DNA from: Acidimicrobiales bacterium mtb01
GTDB lineage: Bacteria > Actinomycetota > Acidimicrobiia > Acidimicrobiales > Ilumatobacteraceae
NCBI GenBank assembly: GCA_004379135.1
Contig: NBNI01000007.1
Location: 731,501 to 795,500, forward strand
DNA: 64,000 nt
Direction: 5' to 3'
The notes under the pieces are model-generated. The model saw nothing but the letters and a program-made list of their open reading frames with translations. It was not told the DNA's origin and searched no databases. This document shows positions 1 through 7,759 of this stretch, piece by piece; position 1 is the first letter of the stretch, and each line of letters starts with the position of its first letter. The position numbers and the translations under genes were made by a program.

Positions 1-347
1 GCCAGCGAGGGGTCCTCGGTGTTCATCCGGTGCGATTCGTCGAGGATCGCCTCCAGTCGGGGCACGAACCCCAGGACGTCGTCGATGGCGTCGTTGAATC
101 GAGCGAGCACCCGCTCCCGGGTGTCATGGTGAACGGCCACGAAGAGGTCGAGTTTCGACGGGAAGTAGTGGTAGAGCGCGGCCGGGGTGATGCCGGCTTC
201 GGTGGCGATCTCGCGGTTGGTCGTGACCTCGAACCCGCGATCGGCGAAAGCGGCCCGGGCGACGTCGAGGATCGTTCGCCGGGTATCGGCCGAGTCGGTC
301 GCCGGCGGACGACCCAGACGCGAACTCGTTTTCTTCTCCCTGCTCAC
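1..347 (-). CDS. TetR-family regulator, 3' end beyond window
   Basis: DNA-binding repressor of the TetR/AcrR type. Read on the minus strand from a GTG at 347, the protein has an N-terminal helix-turn-helix (about residues 15-60) with the typical pattern DVARAAFADRGFEVTTNREI followed by AALYHYFPSK. The ligand domain runs off the window edge, so about 115 residues are visible. It is divergent from the acyl-CoA dehydrogenase gene that begins at 442, and the 94-bp gap carries two inverted repeats. It therefore probably represses itself and the acyl-CoA dehydrogenase/SDR run, with an acyl-CoA or related lipid as a plausible inducer. No gene symbol can be justified. Confidence 0.85.
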   Translation of the reverse strand, partial: MSREKKTSSRLGRPPATDSADTRRTILDVARAAFADRGFEVTTNREIATEAGITPAALYHYFPSKLDLFVAVHHDTRERVLARFNDAIDDVLGFVPRLEAILDESHRMNTEDPSL

Positions 348-369
348 GGCTTCGAGTATGGCCGGAGCT

Positions 370-385
370 CCCGTTCCCGAACGGG
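370..385. promoter_or_regulatory. inverted repeat upstream of TetR gene
   Basis: Perfect 7-bp arms CCCGTTC (370-376) and GAACGGG (379-385) separated by 2 bp. It sits 23 bp upstream of the tetR GTG, over its expected -35 region. Possible second operator for the TetR protein; it differs in sequence from the repeat at 412-429. Confidence 0.35.
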
Positions 386-411
386 TCGAGACGTGGGGCC
401 ACGGTTGCCGT

Positions 412-429
412 ATTGATCGGACGGTCAAT
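412..429. promoter_or_regulatory. putative TetR operator before acyl-CoA dehydrogenase
   Basis: ATTGATCGG followed directly by ACGGTCAAT, an imperfect inverted repeat (outer ATTGA/TCAAT perfect). It immediately precedes the -10-like TACCGT at 430-435, so a bound repressor would block the promoter of the gene at 442. Confidence 0.45.
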
Positions 430-435
430 TACCGT
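430..435 (+). promoter_or_regulatory. -10 element, leaderless acyl-CoA dehydrogenase promoter
   Basis: TACCGT lies exactly 6 nt before the GTG at 442, and no Shine-Dalgarno is present. This spacing recurs across the window and implies transcription starting at or next to the start codon. Confidence 0.45.
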
Positions 436-441
436 GGCCAC

Positions 442-1725
442 GTGGCTGACTCGACCGTCCCCAATCCCCCCTCCCTCGACGACTTCACGCGCGAGGCCAA
501 GGCGTGGCTCGAAGCCAACGCCGAATACCGCACCTCGGGCACCGACGAGAAGGACATCGTCTGGGGCGAGGGCGAGTTCTCCGTCTCGGTGTTCCATTCG
601 CTGTCGTTCGAGGACGAAAAGGCTCTGCTCGAGCGAGCCAAGTCGTGGACGAAGAAGAAGGCCGAGCGCGGTTATCACGCGATCACGTGGCCGGTCGAGA
701 ACGGTGGTCTCGGCTACCCGCGCGAATACGCACGTGCTTTTTCGAAACTCGAAGCGCAGTTCCAGACGCCGACGGGCCACGAGACGCACAGCGTCACCGT
801 CGGCCTCATCGCCCCCACCATCAACATCTACGGCACGCCCGAGCAGAAGAAGCAGTTCGTCGGCCGCTTCCTCGCCACTCAGGATCTGTGCTGCCAGTTG
901 TTCTCCGAACCGGGCGCCGGCAGCGACCTCGCGTCGCTCGCCTGCCGCGCCGAGCGCGACGGCGACGAATGGGTCATCAACGGCCAGAAGGTCTGGAGCT
1001 CGGGCGCCCAGTTCTCCGAATGGGGCGAACTCATCGCGCGCAGCAACCCCGACGTGGTGAAGCACAAGGGCATGACCGCGTTCATCATCCCGATGGATCT
1101 GCCCGGTATCGAGATCCGACCCATCAAGCAGATGAGCGGCGGTTCGTCGTTCAACGAAGTGTTCTTCAACGACGTGCGCATCCCCGACTCGATGCGCCTC
1201 GGCCCGGAAGGCGAGGGCTGGAAGGTCGCTCTCACGACGCTCGGGTTCGAACGAGACCACTCCGGTGACGGCGGAGGCGGCGGATCGCGTGTGGGCGGAT
1301 CGTGGCGACTCGTCCTGGCCGCCGCACGGGCCATGGGCGTCACCGCCGATCCGGTGATGCGCCAGGAACTCGCGGCGCTGTACACGCATTTCCGCGTCGA
1401 GGGATTCGTGAATCGTCGCGCGGCCGATCTGCGTCGGTCGGGTGCGCCCCCCGGACCGGAAGGATCGCTCGGCAAACTGGTCTGGACCGAGGGCATGCGC
1501 AAGGTCTCCGACGCGATCTCCCGGATCCTCGGACCCGCGCTCATCGCCGACACCGGCGAATGGGGCACGTACGCGTGGGGCGAGCAGGTTCTCGGTGCAC
1601 CCGGTTACCGGATCGCCGGCGGATCCGACGAGACGCAACGCAACATCATCGGCGAGCGCGTTCTCGGCCTCCCCGGTGACGTGCGCGTCGACAAGGACGT
1701 CGCCTGGAAGGACACCCGTCGCTGA
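442..1725 (+). CDS. acyl-CoA dehydrogenase (FadE-type)
   Basis: FAD-dependent oxidation of an acyl-CoA thioester to the enoyl-CoA in the cytoplasm. The 427-residue protein begins at a GTG; the reading frame continues upstream, but the -10 spacing and family length favour this start. The flavin signature LFSEPGAGSDLASL lies near residue 155, the middle beta domain follows, and the C-terminal helical domain ends with GGSDETQRNIIGERVLG, typical of bacterial FadE proteins. Glycine-rich insertion near residue 275 (GDGGGGGS). The next gene is an SDR, and the divergent TetR gene likely controls both. Substrate chain length cannot be read from sequence. Confidence 0.9.
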   Translation: MADSTVPNPPSLDDFTREAKAWLEANAEYRTSGTDEKDIVWGEGEFSVSVFHSLSFEDEKALLERAKSWTKKKAERGYHAITWPVENGGLGYPREYARAFSKLEAQFQTPTGHETHSVTVGLIAPTINIYGTPEQKKQFVGRFLATQDLCCQLFSEPGAGSDLASLACRAERDGDEWVINGQKVWSSGAQFSEWGELIARSNPDVVKHKGMTAFIIPMDLPGIEIRPIKQMSGGSSFNEVFFNDVRIPDSMRLGPEGEGWKVALTTLGFERDHSGDGGGGGSRVGGSWRLVLAAARAMGVTADPVMRQELAALYTHFRVEGFVNRRAADLRRSGAPPGPEGSLGKLVWTEGMRKVSDAISRILGPALIADTGEWGTYAWGEQVLGAPGYRIAGGSDETQRNIIGERVLGLPGDVRVDKDVAWKDTRR

Positions 1726-1786
1726 CGAGCGGCCGGCGTTCGAAGTTCTCGATCAAGACAACAACACAACACAACAGGGGGACATC

Positions 1787-2542
1787 ATGGATCTCGGACT
1801 CAAGGGCAAGAAGGCCCTGGTGACCGGTTCGACCAAGGGACTCGGGCGGGCGATCGTCGAAGTCCTGCTCGCCGAAGGCGCCTCGGTCGCCATCTGCGCA
1901 CGCAACGCCGACGAGGTGTCGGCGGCCGTGGCCGAACTCTCGTCGAAGGGCAAGGTCGTCGGCTCGGCCGTCGACGCCGGCAACGCCGACACGCTGCGGG
2001 CCTGGATCGCATCGTCGGCCGAACAACTCGGCGGCATCGACATCTACGTGCACAACACCTCGGGCAAGCCGGCGCGCAAGCTCGAAGGCTGGATCAACAA
2101 CTTCAACATCGACCTCATGGCATTGGTCCACGGCGTCGACGCGGCCACTCCGCATCTCGCCAACGGCGGCGGCAGCGTGATCTCCATCGGTACCACCGCG
2201 ACCACCGAGCATTTCGCCACCGGTTCGGGCAGCTACAGCGCGCTCAAGTCGGCCGTCACCAACTGGACCCTCGGCCAGGCGCAGGTGCTCGGCGCACAAG
2301 GCGTTCGTTGCAACGTCGTGTCACCCGGCCCGATCTTCGTCCAGGGCGGCGACTGGGACATGATCAAGCAGCACATGACCCCGTTCTTCGAGTCGACCGA
2401 GAAGGCCCACCCGGGCGGACACATGGGCGAGCCGTCCGATGTCGCCAACGCGGTGGCGTTCCTCGCCAGCGATCGTGCGAGGCACATCAACGGCGTCAAC
2501 CTCACGGTCGACGGCGGATTCCTCAAGCGCGTCGATTTCTGA
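1787..2542 (+). CDS. short-chain dehydrogenase/reductase
   Basis: Classical NAD(P)-dependent SDR of 251 residues with a Rossmann fold. It shows the cofactor motif TGSTKGLG at about 11-18 and the catalytic YSALK tetrad region near 150. The C-terminal NGVNLTVDGGFL is typical of FabG-like enzymes. The ATG is preceded by an AGGGGGA Shine-Dalgarno, unlike most operon heads here. It lies 61 bp after the acyl-CoA dehydrogenase and 7 bp before a ThuA-like gene, so it is probably part of the same catabolic operon. It may act on a 3-hydroxyacyl or 2-hydroxy intermediate; this is inferred from context only. Confidence 0.87.
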   Translation: MDLGLKGKKALVTGSTKGLGRAIVEVLLAEGASVAICARNADEVSAAVAELSSKGKVVGSAVDAGNADTLRAWIASSAEQLGGIDIYVHNTSGKPARKLEGWINNFNIDLMALVHGVDAATPHLANGGGSVISIGTTATTEHFATGSGSYSALKSAVTNWTLGQAQVLGAQGVRCNVVSPGPIFVQGGDWDMIKQHMTPFFESTEKAHPGGHMGEPSDVANAVAFLASDRARHINGVNLTVDGGFLKRVDF

Positions 2543-2549
2543 TCGCGCG

Positions 2550-3308
2550 ATGAGCGGCCAGCGCATCGACGTCACCTTGGTGGCGGGCGGCAAGTACCAC
2601 GACATCGACTTCGCGCGACGCGAACTCCTCACGTTGCTCGGCGAGCACGACGAGTTCCGTGTTCGCGTGCAACCCGATTACGAGGACTCAGCCGGCATCA
2701 CGCAGGCGTCGATCCTGGTGTCGTACACCTGCGACGTGCGCCCGAGCGAGGGTGCGCAGAAGGCCATTCGAGCCTGGGTCGAGGGTGGCGGCCGATGGGT
2801 CGCACTGCACGGCACCAATGCCGCGCTCACTCTCGGCGGCCCGAACGGCGTCGAGTCGCCGCGCGTGTTCCCGCTGTGGGCCGAGACGCTCGGCAGCCAG
2901 TTCGTGGCGCACCCGCCCATTCAGCCGTACCGCGTCGAGATCACCGATCCGAAGCACTGGTTGGTCGCCGGGGTCGAACCCTTCGACACCGATGACGAGT
3001 TGTATCTCAGCGAATACGCCGATCGATCGAACCTGAAGCCGCTGCTGCACACGACGTGGCAGGGCGAGGCGACCGGATTCGCCGAGTCCGACTGGACCAC
3101 CGCCGACGCACAGCATCTCGTGATGTATCTGCGCGATCTTGGCCGGGGATCGATCCTCTACAACACGCTCGGCCACTGCCGCGGCCATTACGACATGGCC
3201 CCGGTCCTCGCCTACTACCCACGCATCGAACGGTGCTCGTGGGAGAAGCCCGCCTATTACGAATTGCTGCGCCGCTCGCTCCGCTGGGCGCGCGGCCTCG
3301 ACGCCTAG
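2550..3308 (+). CDS. ThuA-like domain protein
   Basis: 252-residue protein with a glutamine-amidotransferase-like ThuA fold. Visible hallmarks are VTLVAGGKYHD at the N-terminus, WVEGGGRWVALHGTN near residue 85, and HCRGHYDMAP followed by YYPRIERCSW near the C-terminus. ThuA proteins are linked to trehalose or sugar utilisation in rhizobia, but most family members have no assigned reaction. It follows the SDR by 7 bp and precedes the E1-alpha gene by 7 bp, which suggests one transcript from 442 to 7759. The start ATG is the one that clears the SDR stop. Confidence 0.8.
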   Translation: MSGQRIDVTLVAGGKYHDIDFARRELLTLLGEHDEFRVRVQPDYEDSAGITQASILVSYTCDVRPSEGAQKAIRAWVEGGGRWVALHGTNAALTLGGPNGVESPRVFPLWAETLGSQFVAHPPIQPYRVEITDPKHWLVAGVEPFDTDDELYLSEYADRSNLKPLLHTTWQGEATGFAESDWTTADAQHLVMYLRDLGRGSILYNTLGHCRGHYDMAPVLAYYPRIERCSWEKPAYYELLRRSLRWARGLDA

Positions 3309-3315
3309 GAGCCAC

Positions 3316-4296
3316 ATGAGCATCACGCCCGCCGTCCAGTTCGACCTGCACCGCCGCATGGTCCGCATCCGCCTGTTCGAGGAGGCCGCCGGCCGCCTGG
3401 CCGAAGCGGCCAAGCTCCCGGGCTTCCTCCACCTGTACGTGGGCGAGGAGGCCGTGGCCTCCGGCATCTGCGGTGCGCTCAACGACGACGACCACATCAC
3501 GTCGACGCACCGCGGTCACGGCCACCTGGTGGCCAAGGGCGGCGACTTCAACCGGATGATGGCCGAACTCATGGGCAAGTCGACCGGATACTGCAAGGGC
3601 AAGGGCGGCTCGATGCACATCTCCGATCTCTCGCTCGGGATGCTCGGTGCCAACGGCATCGTCGGTGCCGGCTCCCCCATCGCCGTGGGCGCCGCCTTCG
3701 CCAACAAGTACCGCGGTCGCGGTCAGGTGGCAGTGGCGTTCTTCGGCGACGGAGCAACGAACATCGGCGCGTTCCACGAAGCCGCCAATATGGCGTGCGC
3801 GCTCCATCTGCCCATCGTGTTCGCGTGCGAGAACAACGAGTACGGCGAGTTCACCCCGCGCGACAAGACCATGGCCATCACCGACATCGTCGACCGCGCG
3901 GCCGGATACGGCATGCCCGGCGTGATCGTGGACGGCATGGACGTCATCGCAGTGCACGAAGCGGCCCTCGAAGCGGTGGCCAAGGCGCGGGCCGGCGGCG
4001 GGCCGTCGCTGATCGAAGCCAAGACCTACCGCTTCTACAACCACCACGGCGTGCAGAACCTCGGTCTGAAGTACCGCTCGGACGACGAGGTCGCCAAGTG
4101 GAAGGAGCGCGATCCGATCTTCACTCTCGAGGATCGCATGATCGAGAACAAGGTCGCGACGCGTCAACGGTTCGACGACATCTGGGCCGAACTGCGCAAC
4201 GACATCGAGACGGCGATCAAGTTCGCCGAGGACAGTCCGCTGCCCACGTCCGATCAAGTTCTGGTCGACGTCTATTCGGCCAACGGAGGCAACTGA
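3316..4296 (+). CDS. acoA: acetoin/2-oxoacid dehydrogenase E1 alpha
   Basis: Thiamine-diphosphate-dependent E1 alpha subunit of 326 residues. It decarboxylates or cleaves the substrate (acetoin or a 2-oxo acid) and passes the acyl or acetaldehyde unit to the lipoyl group of E2. The TPP/Mg motif GDGATNIGAFHEAANMAC ends in the ENN pair near residue 175, and the E1 signature HRGHGHLVAKG and KGKGGSMHI is intact. AGGAG Shine-Dalgarno before the ATG. Its stop overlaps the next start by one base (TGATG). The neighbouring AcoX homologue makes an acetoin dehydrogenase more likely than a pyruvate or branched-chain complex. Confidence 0.85.
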   Translation: MSITPAVQFDLHRRMVRIRLFEEAAGRLAEAAKLPGFLHLYVGEEAVASGICGALNDDDHITSTHRGHGHLVAKGGDFNRMMAELMGKSTGYCKGKGGSMHISDLSLGMLGANGIVGAGSPIAVGAAFANKYRGRGQVAVAFFGDGATNIGAFHEAANMACALHLPIVFACENNEYGEFTPRDKTMAITDIVDRAAGYGMPGVIVDGMDVIAVHEAALEAVAKARAGGGPSLIEAKTYRFYNHHGVQNLGLKYRSDDEVAKWKERDPIFTLEDRMIENKVATRQRFDDIWAELRNDIETAIKFAEDSPLPTSDQVLVDVYSANGGN

Positions 4297-5297
4297 TGAG
4301 CGACGAACGCAAACTCCCGTACGTGATGGCCTTCAACGAGGCCGTCCGACAGGCGATGGAGGACGACCCGAACGTGTTCTGCGCCGGTGAGGACATCGGC
4401 GCGTTCGGCGGGGTGTTCGGTACCTTCGGCGGATTGCAGGCCAAGTTCGGCGCCGAGCGCGTGGTCGACACGCCCATCAGCGAGCAGGCCATCATCGGCC
4501 TCGGCGTGGGTGCGGCCGTCACCGGTCTGCGCCCGATCGTCGACTTGATGTTCATGGACTTCATGTGCGTGGCCATGGACCAGATCGTGAATCAGGCGGC
4601 CAAGTTGAAGTACATGTTCGGCGGCGAGGCGCGCATTCCGCTCACCATCACCACCGCCGGCGGGGGCGGACTCTCCGCCGCCGCCCAGCACAGCCAGTCG
4701 CTCGAAGCACTGCTGTGCCACATCCCCGGCCTGAAGGTGGTCCACCCGGCCACGCCGTACGACATGAAGGGCCTCATGGCGGCCTGCATCCGCGAGGACA
4801 ATCCCACGGTGATGATCAAGCACAAGCGCTTGCTCGGCATCCAGGGACCGGTGCCCGAGGAGCGCTATATCGTTCCGCTCGGTGTGGCCAACGTGGTGCG
4901 TCCCGGCAACGACGTGACGATCGTGGCCTGGGGTCGCATGGTCCACGAGGCCACCGCGGTCGCCGAGAAGCTGGCCGGCGAGGGGATCCAGTGCGAGGTC
5001 ATCGATCCGCGCACGCTGCAACCGCTCGACATCGACACGATCGTGGCGTCGGCGAAGAAGACCAACCGCGTCGTCGTTGTGCACGAAGCCGTGCGCTTCG
5101 GCGGTCTGGGTGCCGAAGTGGCCGCGCAGATCCAAGAGCACGCGTTCGATTACCTCGACGCTCCGGTCGGCCGCATCGCCGCTCCGTTCTCGCCGGTGCC
5201 GTTCTCGCCGGCTCTCGAGCAGCACTACATCCCCGATGGAGCGCGCATCGAGGCCGGTATCCGCAGCGTTCTCTTCCGGACTCCGGTCGGAGCCTGA
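4296..5297 (+). CDS. acoB: acetoin/2-oxoacid dehydrogenase E1 beta
   Basis: 333-residue partner of the E1 alpha subunit. It shows the beta-subunit TPP pyrimidine-side motif EDIGAFGGVFG near 30 and the conserved SEQAIIGLGVGAA near 65. HSQSLEALLCHIPGLKVVHPA near 130 and the C-terminal transketolase-like domain (VIDPRTLQPLDIDTI, VHEAVRFGG) are also clear. Translationally coupled to acoA by a one-base overlap. The alpha2beta2 tetramer is expected to dock on the E2 encoded at 6299-7759. Confidence 0.87.
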   Translation: MSDERKLPYVMAFNEAVRQAMEDDPNVFCAGEDIGAFGGVFGTFGGLQAKFGAERVVDTPISEQAIIGLGVGAAVTGLRPIVDLMFMDFMCVAMDQIVNQAAKLKYMFGGEARIPLTITTAGGGGLSAAAQHSQSLEALLCHIPGLKVVHPATPYDMKGLMAACIREDNPTVMIKHKRLLGIQGPVPEERYIVPLGVANVVRPGNDVTIVAWGRMVHEATAVAEKLAGEGIQCEVIDPRTLQPLDIDTIVASAKKTNRVVVVHEAVRFGGLGAEVAAQIQEHAFDYLDAPVGRIAAPFSPVPFSPALEQHYIPDGARIEAGIRSVLFRTPVGA

Positions 5298-5304
5298 ACG
5301 ACAC

Positions 5305-6309
5305 GTGTCGACCGTCGGCATCATCGTCAACCCGAACGCGGGCAAGGACATCCGGCGTCTCGTGACGCCGGCAACGCACACGAGCGACGTCACCAAGGTC
5401 GGCATCGTGCGCCGGGCGATCGTGGCCGCGGCCGAATCGGGAGCCGAGCGCATCCTCATCGCACCCGACACCCATCGCCTGGGTCGCCGGGCCGCCGACG
5501 GGCTCGACGCTCCGGTCGAGATCGTCGACGAACCCGTCACCGGCTCGCGCTTCGACACCATCGGTGCGGCTCGCCGCTTCTGGAAGGAGCAAGTCGGTGC
5601 CGTCATCGCCCTCGGTGGCGATGGCACGTCGCGCGACGTGGCCCTGGGTTGGCCCGATGCGCCGCTCATCGCCATTTCCACCGGCACCAACAACGTGTAC
5701 CCGGTGGCAGTCGACGGAACATCGGCCGGCGCGGCCGCCGGACTCGTCGCCTCGGGAATTGTTTCGGTGGCCGACGTGGCACGCCGCTCGAAGAAGATCG
5801 TGGTGCGCGTGGACGATCGCGACTCGTCGGTCGACGACGTCGCCCTCGTCGATCTCGCCTTCATCGATGCCGACTTCATCGGTGCCCGCGCGGTTCGAGA
5901 TCCGAGCACCATCACCGCGGTCGTGGCTGCCGTCGCGACTCCCGCCAGTACCGGCCTGTCGTCCATCGCCGGTCGCATCCATCCGGTCGATCGCTGGGAG
6001 TCCGGCGGGGTCTTCGTGCGACTCGGTGCCGGCGGTCGGCGCGTTCGCGTGCCGCTCGCGCCCGGTTCGTTCACCACGATCGACGTGGCCGAGGTTCGAC
6101 CGCTCGCGGAAGGCGAATCGATCACGCTCAGCGGACGCACCATCCTCGCCTTCGACGGCGAACGCGATCTGGCCGTGAGCCCCGACGGTACGGTCACGGT
6201 ACGCGTCGAATCATCCGGACCGCTCGTCATCGACGTCGAGCGCACCCTCGTCCGCGCCGCCTCGGCACTGGCGTTCGATCACTCCGAGAAAGACGATCAT
6301 GGCCACTGA
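5305..6309 (+). CDS. acoX: AcoX-like protein, NAD-kinase fold
   Basis: 334-residue protein whose N-terminal half has the ATP-NAD kinase/diacylglycerol kinase fold (VNPNAGKD near 11, GGDGTSRDVALGW near 100, STGTNN near 127). Homologues lie inside acetoin-catabolism operons and are called AcoX; their biochemical role is not established. It lies 7 bp after acoB and overlaps acoC by 11 bp. It starts at a GTG, because no ATG lies upstream in frame past the acoB stop. It should not be read as the general NAD kinase PpnK: the C-terminal half differs and the genomic context is acetoin-specific. Confidence 0.75.
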   Translation: MSTVGIIVNPNAGKDIRRLVTPATHTSDVTKVGIVRRAIVAAAESGAERILIAPDTHRLGRRAADGLDAPVEIVDEPVTGSRFDTIGAARRFWKEQVGAVIALGGDGTSRDVALGWPDAPLIAISTGTNNVYPVAVDGTSAGAAAGLVASGIVSVADVARRSKKIVVRVDDRDSSVDDVALVDLAFIDADFIGARAVRDPSTITAVVAAVATPASTGLSSIAGRIHPVDRWESGGVFVRLGAGGRRVRVPLAPGSFTTIDVAEVRPLAEGESITLSGRTILAFDGERDLAVSPDGTVTVRVESSGPLVIDVERTLVRAASALAFDHSEKDDHGH

Positions 6310-7759
6310 TTTCCTGATGCCCAAGCTCGGCCTCACCATGGAGGAGGGCACGATCCTCGAATGGCTCGTGCCGTCGGGTCAGAAGATCACCGCGGGCATG
6401 GCGGTGCTGCGTATCGAAACCGACAAGGTGGAGAGCGACGTCGAGGCCGCGGGTGAGGGCATCCTGCACCACATCGCCGACGTCGGATCGACTCATCCGT
6501 GCGGCGCCGTGATCGCCCTGTTGCTCGCCGACGGAGAGCAACCGCCGGCGGCCGGTCAGCCCGCACCCGTGGGCACGACTCCTGCATCGACACCGGCGAC
6601 ACCGGCGACACCGGCGACACCGCCGACGTCGACGACGCCGACTGCGACTGCGACTCTGCCGTCCCGTCGTGATGGTCGCCTCTTCGTGTCACCGAACGCA
6701 CGCCGTCGCGCCACCGAACTCAGCGTCGATCTGAACACGGTCGTCGGAACCGGACCCGACGGTCGCATCGTGTCGGAGGACGTCGAACTCGCCGCCACGC
6801 GACCCCGGCCAGTCGCAGCCGTTTCATCAGTCGTTGCCGTCGCGCCCATCGTGTCGTCGTCGGGTCAGGTGCTGGCCACCGCGGCGGCCCGTCAATTGGC
6901 CGAGCTGCTCGGCATCGATCTCGCTGCGGTTCCGTACGACGTCCAGGACGGTCGCGTCACCCGTGACTCGGTCGCCGCCCACGTGCGCCAACGACTCGCG
7001 GCGAACACGGCGACGACATCGCCGACGACAGCAGCTTCACCGGCACCGACATCGGAGTCACTGCCCCCGGTCAGTCAGACGCCCACGTCGGTGAAGAGGA
7101 TGTCGGGGATGCGCGGCACCATCGCCAAGCGCATGCACGCGTCGCTTCAGCAGATGGCGCAACTCACCTTGACGATGGACGCCGATCTCGATGCCGTGAT
7201 CGCCGATCGCGAGGCGCGCGAGACCAAACCGGGTTTCACGGACTACGTGATCGCCGCAGCCGCCCGCGCACTGCGCGCGCACCCGATCGTCAATAGCCAG
7301 GTCACCGCCGAGGGAATCGCGTTGTTGCCCGATGTGCACGTCGGCATGGCGGTCGCCCTCGACGAAGGCCTCATCGTTCCGGTGGTCCGACACGCCGATC
7401 GACTCGACCTCACGGCCCTGGCCGCCGAGACCAAGCGACTCGCCACGGCCGCCCGCGCCGGGTCGTTGGCCCTCGACGATCTCGAGGGCGGCACGTTCTC
7501 GGTGAGTGCCCTCGGCATGTTCGGGGTCGACGCGTTCACACCCGTCATCAACCCGCCCAATGCCGCGATCCTCGGCGTCGGGCGTCTGCGCGACGATCTG
7601 GTGCTCGGCGCCAAGGGCAAGGTGGGTACGACCAAGCGCCTCACTCTCAGCCTCACGTGGGACCACCGAGTGTTCGACGGTGCGCCGGCCGCGCAATTCG
7701 CGCAGACGATCGTCGAACTGCTGAACGATCCGGCCGCGCTGGACGCCATCAGTCGGTGA
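6299..7759 (+). CDS. acoC: dihydrolipoamide acyltransferase E2, two PSBD-like domains
   Basis: Core E2 subunit of 486 residues. An N-terminal lipoyl domain (1-80) carries the lipoylation lysine K43 in ETDKVESD. A Pro/Thr/Ala linker built on repeats follows. A peripheral-subunit-binding domain lies at about 127-162 (SPNARRRATELSVDL with GTGPDGRI) and a second PSBD-like unit at about 190-228 (ATAAARQLAELLGIDL with DGRVTRDSV). The catalytic CoA-acyltransferase domain (265-486) has its H456 and D460 in DHRVFDG. Typical E2 proteins have one PSBD. No E3 (lipoamide dehydrogenase) gene is in the window, so E3 must be supplied from elsewhere. The gene ends 11 bp inside the convergent Rieske gene. Confidence 0.85.
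   Translation: MATDFLMPKLGLTMEEGTILEWLVPSGQKITAGMAVLRIETDKVESDVEAAGEGILHHIADVGSTHPCGAVIALLLADGEQPPAAGQPAPVGTTPASTPATPATPATPPTSTTPTATATLPSRRDGRLFVSPNARRRATELSVDLNTVVGTGPDGRIVSEDVELAATRPRPVAAVSSVVAVAPIVSSSGQVLATAAARQLAELLGIDLAAVPYDVQDGRVTRDSVAAHVRQRLAANTATTSPTTAASPAPTSESLPPVSQTPTSVKRMSGMRGTIAKRMHASLQQMAQLTLTMDADLDAVIADREARETKPGFTDYVIAAAARALRAHPIVNSQVTAEGIALLPDVHVGMAVALDEGLIVPVVRHADRLDLTALAAETKRLATAARAGSLALDDLEGGTFSVSALGMFGVDAFTPVINPPNAAILGVGRLRDDLVLGAKGKVGTTKRLTLSLTWDHRVFDGAPAAQFAQTIVELLNDPAALDAISR
6589..6624 (+). repeat. 9-bp tandem repeat in E2 linker
   Basis: GACACCGGC is repeated three times perfectly and once with one change, encoding a TPA-type linker between the lipoyl domain and the first PSBD. 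Length variation here would change linker reach without shifting frame. Confidence 0.8.

Noticed and set aside
5305-6309. Calling the AcoX-like gene the housekeeping NAD kinase (ppnK)
   Set aside because: Only the nucleotide-binding half matches; it lies inside the aco operon, and the C-terminal half differs from NAD kinases.
6589-6624. Short repeats in acoC as a CRISPR or mobile-element trace
   Set aside because: They are an in-frame 9-bp codon repeat encoding the E2 linker, a common feature of such proteins.
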